Assembly: GCF_021730445.1 (NCBI RefSeq)
Contig: NZ_JADNRM010000003.1
Span: 190,960-254,959, forward strand
Length of the DNA: 64,000 bases
Origin: Phocaeicola faecalis
Lineage (GTDB): Bacteria > Bacteroidota > Bacteroidia > Bacteroidales > Bacteroidaceae
Direction: 5' to 3'
In this document: positions 59,751-64,000 of the stretch, piece after piece
Numbering within the stretch: the stretch's first letter is position 1
How the letters are laid out: each line of letters opens with the position of its first letter
Notes under the pieces: generated by a model
Database searches by the model: none
What the model saw: only the letters and a program-made list of their open reading frames with translations
Told to the model about the DNA's origin: nothing
Program-made: the position numbers and the translations under genes

Positions 59751-61127
59751 TTATTCTATCACCAACTTCAGTTTCTTAGCTCCTACACGAGCTTTCAACC
59801 ATTCGGTTATCTTTTCCTGTTCCTTCTCGTTGGGATGCTTTGCAAATTTCATCAAGACCAAAGTCAATGTATCCATACGTGTCGAATCAACAGAAAGTTC
59901 CACCGTTTTAGCCATTGCAATAGTTTCTGCCGACGGATAAAGAACTTTCAGTTCGGGGATAATTTTCTTGTCTACGGCATTATAGGCGGCATAGACTTTC
60001 AATTCATTTTCCAATTCATGTATCTTATTCTGTTGTTCCAACAGACGCTTCTCGCTGTTCTTATAGAAATCTTCCATTACTTGAGCCTTCAAACTTCCGA
60101 TATCCATAGCCTCATTATTCATTCCCTGCATCACGATAAGTTTTGTACCGGCCAGATTATAATGCTTCAGGTTATCTTTTGCAGCAGCAATTTCTGCTGC
60201 CGGAACTTCATTACCAATCAGTACAACACGAATTTCCTTATTCTCGAACGAAATCTTACGGTCAATAACCTGCGTATCGGGAAAATTCAATTCTTCACTA
60301 ATAAAATTATTAGCAGATGCCGTATAGATGGTATTCTTCACAATCCCATATGTCAGGTATATCGCCGGACACATGGTGGCTAAAGTAATGATAACGATAT
60401 ACTTCTTAACCAGTTTCTCACGCTCTTTATCCACAAACGCTTTTCGCTGAAAACGCATCACACGCACTCCAATAAAAGTTGCCAAACTTATAAATACCGA
60501 ATTGATAAAATATAAATAGAAAGCACCTAAGAAATAAAGCAGGTTTCCTGTTGCCAGTCCGAAACCGGCAGTACACAAAGGAGGCATCAATGCAGTAGCG
60601 ATGGCTACACCGGGAATTACATTTCCTTTTTCCTTAGTGGAAAGTGCAATAATACCTGCCAGCCCACCACACAAAGCTATCAAAACATCATAAATGGTGG
60701 GCGAGGTTCGTGCCAGCAATTCTGATTGCACTTCATCCAATGGAGTAAGCGAAAAATATAAAGTAGCAGTAATAACACTGAAAACAGTCGCTATCAGATA
60801 ACTCTTCAACGACCGCTTCAACAGTTCGAAATCATTCTGTCCGATTGCCAACCCCACTCCCATGATAGGGCCCATTAAAGGAGATATCAACATGGCACCG
60901 ATAATCACTGCAGTAGAATTGACATTCAACCCCAAAGACGCAATGAAAATAGCAAATATCAAAATCCACAGGTTAGTACCTTTAAACTCTACTCCATTAC
61001 GGATAGATTCGACGGTTAAGGATTCGTTATCCTTATCTTTGCCCAAATCAAAATATTCATGAAGAAACTGCCTGATATAAGGCATATTCTTCAAATCATT
61101 CTTTAACTTACCTTTAATGTCAGCCAT
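59751..61127 (-). CDS. DUF389-family membrane protein
   Basis: 458 aa. Several membrane segments in the first 245 residues with the family motifs ASLGLNVNSTAVIIGAMLISPLMGPIMGVGLAI and GGLAGIIALS...NVIPGVAIATALMPPLC; the rest is a soluble domain with coiled coil (KRLLEQQNKIHELENELK). Function of DUF389 is unknown. Stop-start distance to the flippase gene is 2 bp, so they are co-transcribed (ruvB-flippase-DUF389). Confidence 0.88.
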   Translation of the reverse strand: MADIKGKLKNDLKNMPYIRQFLHEYFDLGKDKDNESLTVESIRNGVEFKGTNLWILIFAIFIASLGLNVNSTAVIIGAMLISPLMGPIMGVGLAIGQNDFELLKRSLKSYLIATVFSVITATLYFSLTPLDEVQSELLARTSPTIYDVLIALCGGLAGIIALSTKEKGNVIPGVAIATALMPPLCTAGFGLATGNLLYFLGAFYLYFINSVFISLATFIGVRVMRFQRKAFVDKEREKLVKKYIVIITLATMCPAIYLTYGIVKNTIYTASANNFISEELNFPDTQVIDRKISFENKEIRVVLIGNEVPAAEIAAAKDNLKHYNLAGTKLIVMQGMNNEAMDIGSLKAQVMEDFYKNSEKRLLEQQNKIHELENELKVYAAYNAVDKKIIPELKVLYPSAETIAMAKTVELSVDSTRMDTLTLVLMKFAKHPNEKEQEKITEWLKARVGAKKLKLVIE

Positions 61128-61129
61128 AA

Positions 61130-62572
61130 TTATTTCTTTATAAACCGATTAATAACAGGAATCTGATGCAGCGGAAAGTCTACTTTCACAATGTAGGCTA
61201 CAAACAGTAGCAACAACACTGTACGAACAGACAATAACAAAAAAATGTTTTGGAAGGGAAGGGCTTCCGATATACCAAAAAGTATAAGTGCCAATACAAC
61301 GTATTTACCTATCGCTTTCAAATCATAATCAATGGGATACTTTTTCTGCCCCACAAAATAAGAAAGCAACATAGCTACTGCATAACCGGCAAATCCAGCC
61401 CAAGCACATGCCATATAACTGTATATGGGAACAAAAATCACATTAATCAAAATCAAGACAACACAACCGGCAAACGAAAAATAGGCCCCCCACTTGGTCT
61501 CGTCAATCAGTTTGTACCAAAATGAAAGATTGAAGAAAATACCCATAAAGATTTCAGCCGCCATCACAATAGGCACTACACGCAATCCTATCCAATAATC
61601 GGGGGCAAGAATATACTTCAATATATCCAAATAGAACATGACAGCCAAAAAAGCCAGTAATGTGAAAATAACAAAGTACTTCATTGCTTGTGCATAGATA
61701 ATCTTGCTGTCCTTATCTCGGCTCTTTCCAAATACAAAAGGTTCATAAGCATAACGGAATGCCTGAGTGAGCATTGCCATAATCATAGCAATCTTACTGC
61801 AAGCACCATAGATGGCAAGCTGAGTCTTAGCCTCCACCTTATCGGGATATATATGACGGAAAATTATTTTATCTGCCACTTGATTCAGGATGCCTGCCAC
61901 TCCCAGTATCAGAATAGGATATGAATATATCAGCATCCGTCTCGCCAATGGCTTGTCAAAGCCTCCGCCAAATTTCAGATATGGGACCATCAATAACATA
62001 ATAACCGAGGTACATATCAAATTGAAGAAAAAAGCATAGAAAACATCACTCCCCTTCATCACCACATAATAAACTAGATTCAGAATGATATTGAGCAAGA
62101 TGAAAAGAAGTTTCAAGCCGGCAAAACGTATCGGACGCTTCTTATAACGTAAATAAGCAAACGGAATACACTGAAACGCATCCATCGCAATAACCAATGC
62201 CATCATACCGATATACCAAGGATGGTCGGCATATCCCATCATACCGGCAATAGGATGAAGAAATATCATGCACAAAGCAGCAAACAGCAAAGAAGTACTT
62301 CCCACCATAAAGAGAACAGTGGAATACACACGCTCGGGATTTTCCGTTTCTTTATTGACAAAACGAAAAAAAGTAGTTTCCATGCCATAGGTTAAAATTA
62401 CCATCAGTAAAGCAGTCCAAGCATATACTTCGGTTACCACCCCATAACCTCCTGATGCCGCAGACATAGCTGCCGCATAAATGGGCACCAGCAGATAATT
62501 TAAGAATCGCCCCACAATACTGCTCACGCCATATATTGCGGTGTCTTTGGCTAATGATTTTAATCCGGCCAT
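61130..62572 (-). CDS. Polysaccharide/lipid-linked oligosaccharide flippase (Wzx/MVF-like)
   Basis: 480 aa, about 14 membrane helices. Starts with LAKDTAIYGVSSIVGRFLNYLLVPIYA, the typical N terminus of Bacteroides flippases, and has METTFFRF and the C-terminal FPLHQIPVINRFIKK. Moves a lipid-linked glycan across the inner membrane. 3 bp after ruvB, an arrangement I recall from several Bacteroides genomes. Confidence 0.85.
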   Translation of the reverse strand: MAGLKSLAKDTAIYGVSSIVGRFLNYLLVPIYAAAMSAASGGYGVVTEVYAWTALLMVILTYGMETTFFRFVNKETENPERVYSTVLFMVGSTSLLFAALCMIFLHPIAGMMGYADHPWYIGMMALVIAMDAFQCIPFAYLRYKKRPIRFAGLKLLFILLNIILNLVYYVVMKGSDVFYAFFFNLICTSVIMLLMVPYLKFGGGFDKPLARRMLIYSYPILILGVAGILNQVADKIIFRHIYPDKVEAKTQLAIYGACSKIAMIMAMLTQAFRYAYEPFVFGKSRDKDSKIIYAQAMKYFVIFTLLAFLAVMFYLDILKYILAPDYWIGLRVVPIVMAAEIFMGIFFNLSFWYKLIDETKWGAYFSFAGCVVLILINVIFVPIYSYMACAWAGFAGYAVAMLLSYFVGQKKYPIDYDLKAIGKYVVLALILFGISEALPFQNIFLLLSVRTVLLLLFVAYIVKVDFPLHQIPVINRFIKK

Positions 62573-62575
62573 ATT

Positions 62576-63604
62576 TTAATCGTCAAATAGTGTCTTCTGA
62601 CTATTGTAGATACTCCGACCCAAATGTATGTAGGCGAGCTCTGTCACTTCTCGTCCGCGAGGAGTACGTTTCAAGAAACCTTCTTTTATTAAGAAAGGTT
62701 CATAAACTTCCTCAATGGTACCGGGGTCTTCTCCCAAAGCAGTGGCAATAGTAGTCAAACCTACCGGCCCCCCTTTGAACTTATCAATAATAGTACATAA
62801 AATCTTGTTATCTATCTCATCAAGCCCATAGCGGTCAATATTCAAAGCCTCCAATGCAAACCGGGCTATCTCTATATCAATTCTACCAGAGCCTTTAACT
62901 TGCGCAAAATCCCGTACACGCCTAAGGAGTGCATTCGCAATACGAGGAGTTCCACGACTGCGGGAAGCAATCTCACCCGCCGCCTGTGTATCACAAGGCA
63001 CATTCAATATTTTTGCCGAACGGCGGATAATGGCAGTCAACACATCATCATCGTAATATTCCAAATGGAGGTTTATGCCGAAACGGGCACGAAGAGGTGC
63101 TGTCAGCAATCCACTACGAGTCGTTGCCCCTACCAATGTGAAAGGATTCAAGTCCAACTGGATACTCCGCGCAGACGGTCCCTTGTCTATCATGATATCA
63201 ATACGATAATCCTCCATGGCCGAATAAAGATATTCTTCCACAACAGGACTGAGCCGATGAATCTCGTCAATAAACAGGACATCGTTAGATTCCAGACTGG
63301 TCAAAACTCCTGCCAAGTCACCGGGTTTGTCAAGTACCGGTCCGGAAGTAACCTTAAAACCTACGCCCAATTCATTTGCAATGATATTACTTAATGTTGT
63401 TTTTCCTAACCCCGGAGGACCATGCAATAAAACATGGTCGAGCGCCTCAGCCCGCAAGCGAGCGGCTTTGACAAATATACGTAAATTATCCACTACCTTA
63501 TCTTGTCCACTAAAGTCAGAAAAATTTAATGGGCGTAAGGCATTCTCAAAATCACGTTCTCTACTTGTGAGCTGATGCTCACGTATATCAAAATTCTCTT
63601 CCAT
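62576..63604 (-). CDS. ruvB: Holliday junction branch-migration ATPase RuvB
   Basis: 342 aa from ATG 63604; the ATG nine codons earlier lies upstream of the predicted transcription start. Walker [11 protein letters not shown], Walker [10 protein letters not shown], sensor GATTRSGLL, and the C-terminal winged helix ([38 protein letters not shown]). Motor of RuvABC branch migration. Confidence 0.97.
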   Translation of the reverse strand: MEENFDIREHQLTSRERDFENALRPLNFSDFSGQDKVVDNLRIFVKAARLRAEALDHVLLHGPPGLGKTTLSNIIANELGVGFKVTSGPVLDKPGDLAGVLTSLESNDVLFIDEIHRLSPVVEEYLYSAMEDYRIDIMIDKGPSARSIQLDLNPFTLVGATTRSGLLTAPLRARFGINLHLEYYDDDVLTAIIRRSAKILNVPCDTQAAGEIASRSRGTPRIANALLRRVRDFAQVKGSGRIDIEIARFALEALNIDRYGLDEIDNKILCTIIDKFKGGPVGLTTIATALGEDPGTIEEVYEPFLIKEGFLKRTPRGREVTELAYIHLGRSIYNSQKTLFDD

Positions 63605-63620
63605 CTTTTTGTTTCTCGCA

Positions 63621-63628
63621 CAAAGGTA
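63621..63628 (-). promoter_or_regulatory. -7 box of the ruvB operon
   Basis: TACCTTTG on the minus strand (plus CAAAGGTA), 17 bp before the chosen ruvB start. It decides the start: the ATG at 63631 would be upstream of transcription. Confidence 0.65.
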
Positions 63629-63729
63629 CAAAAGATATTATTATAATAGAAAGAAAGATTGAGGAATTCATTTTCAGTCCCTCATCCGTCCTTTATATAA
63701 TTTCATTATTGTCTAAATAATTAATTGTT

Positions 63730-64000
63730 ATGGGAGTTACACTAGGTAAGAAACAATTAAACAAGGGAAAAGTTTCCCTTTATTTAAATTACAGTCACAA
63801 CGGCAAGCGTCGTAAGGAGTATTTAGGCATTATTCTGGAGCCGCCTGTTACACCGGAAGCCAGAGCGGAGAACAAGAATAAAATATTGATTGCTAAACAA
63901 ATCCGAGCCAAAAAGGAGCTTGAATTCCTGTCTGTCGAATATGCCTTAAATAAAACAGCGGAAACATTTGAGGATATTCTGCCCGAAGCACCTAGTAATG
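63730..64000 (+). CDS. Tyrosine recombinase, N-terminal part only (runs off the window)
   Basis: First 90 codons from ATG 63730: MGVTLGKKQLNKGKVSLYLN, YSHNGKRRKEYLGIIL and later AENKNKILIAKQIRAKKELEF. This is the arm-binding-type N terminus of Bacteroides phage-integrase-family recombinases; the catalytic domain lies beyond the window. Divergent from ruvB. Whether it is an integrase or a DNA invertase cannot be told from this part. Confidence 0.75.
   Translation, partial: MGVTLGKKQLNKGKVSLYLNYSHNGKRRKEYLGIILEPPVTPEARAENKNKILIAKQIRAKKELEFLSVEYALNKTAETFEDILPEAPSN

Overview
The window looks like a human-gut Bacteroides chromosome. Evidence is a SusC/SusD outer-membrane pair, promoters of the Bacteroides type (TTTG, about 19 bp, TAnnTTTG), a DUF3836 gene, a DPP7/DPP11-type S46 peptidase, and Bacteroides-type mobilisable elements whose integrases lack the first catalytic Arg. 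I cannot name the species.

Layout. (1) 80-6121, minus strand: a glycan-uptake operon (SusC, SusD, discoidin lipoprotein) closed by a terminator. Its upstream region (6277-6580) is bounded by 20-bp inverted repeats matching the AGTTYYY-N4-AACT type known for phase-variable susC/susD loci, and the only good promoter inside points away from susC. (2) 6541-8770: repeat-rich intergenic DNA and a second invertible-looking segment (7989-8770) with two convergent ORFs whose ATGs lie in 25-bp inverted repeats. (3) 9102-13740: a three-gene surface operon with a fimbrillin-like lipoprotein, a decayed paralogue, and a broken DUF6922/AbiEii-type toxin-antitoxin pair. (4) 13781-45316: tandem islands accreted at one tRNA-Met(CAT) gene (45275-45348). 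Copies of the tRNA 3' part sit at 13781, 30690 (degenerate), 32761 and 45274, each with its own terminator. Element A (13781 to about 30732) is an integrative mobilisable element (integrase, DUF3853, split VapE, MobC, relaxase). B (30733-32803) is a HigBA cassette between 216-bp repeats. C (32761-45316) has its own integrase, RadC, DUF3871, a small recombinase and a PBP-like operon. (5) 45349-63604: chromosome (Ca2+ ATPase, ribF, DUF3836, S9 peptidase, CPBP protease, three DUF2975 proteins, DEAD helicase, S46 peptidase, DUF389, flippase, ruvB). The window ends inside another recombinase gene (63730).

Most interesting system. Element A carries a compact cargo: a WYL regulator, then HAD, ComF-like PRTase and DprA-like genes, then a retron (ncRNA with 13-bp a1/a2 ends, an RT with NAxxH, YADD and VTG motifs) and a downstream HEPN-like gene. 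The promoters of the WYL gene, of the HAD operon and of the retron share a GAACATAGGnTTCGT-type operator ending exactly 10 bp before the -7 box. This suggests one regulon, possibly one multi-part retron defence system. An RX4H HEPN-like gene with a divergent XRE regulator lies beside it.
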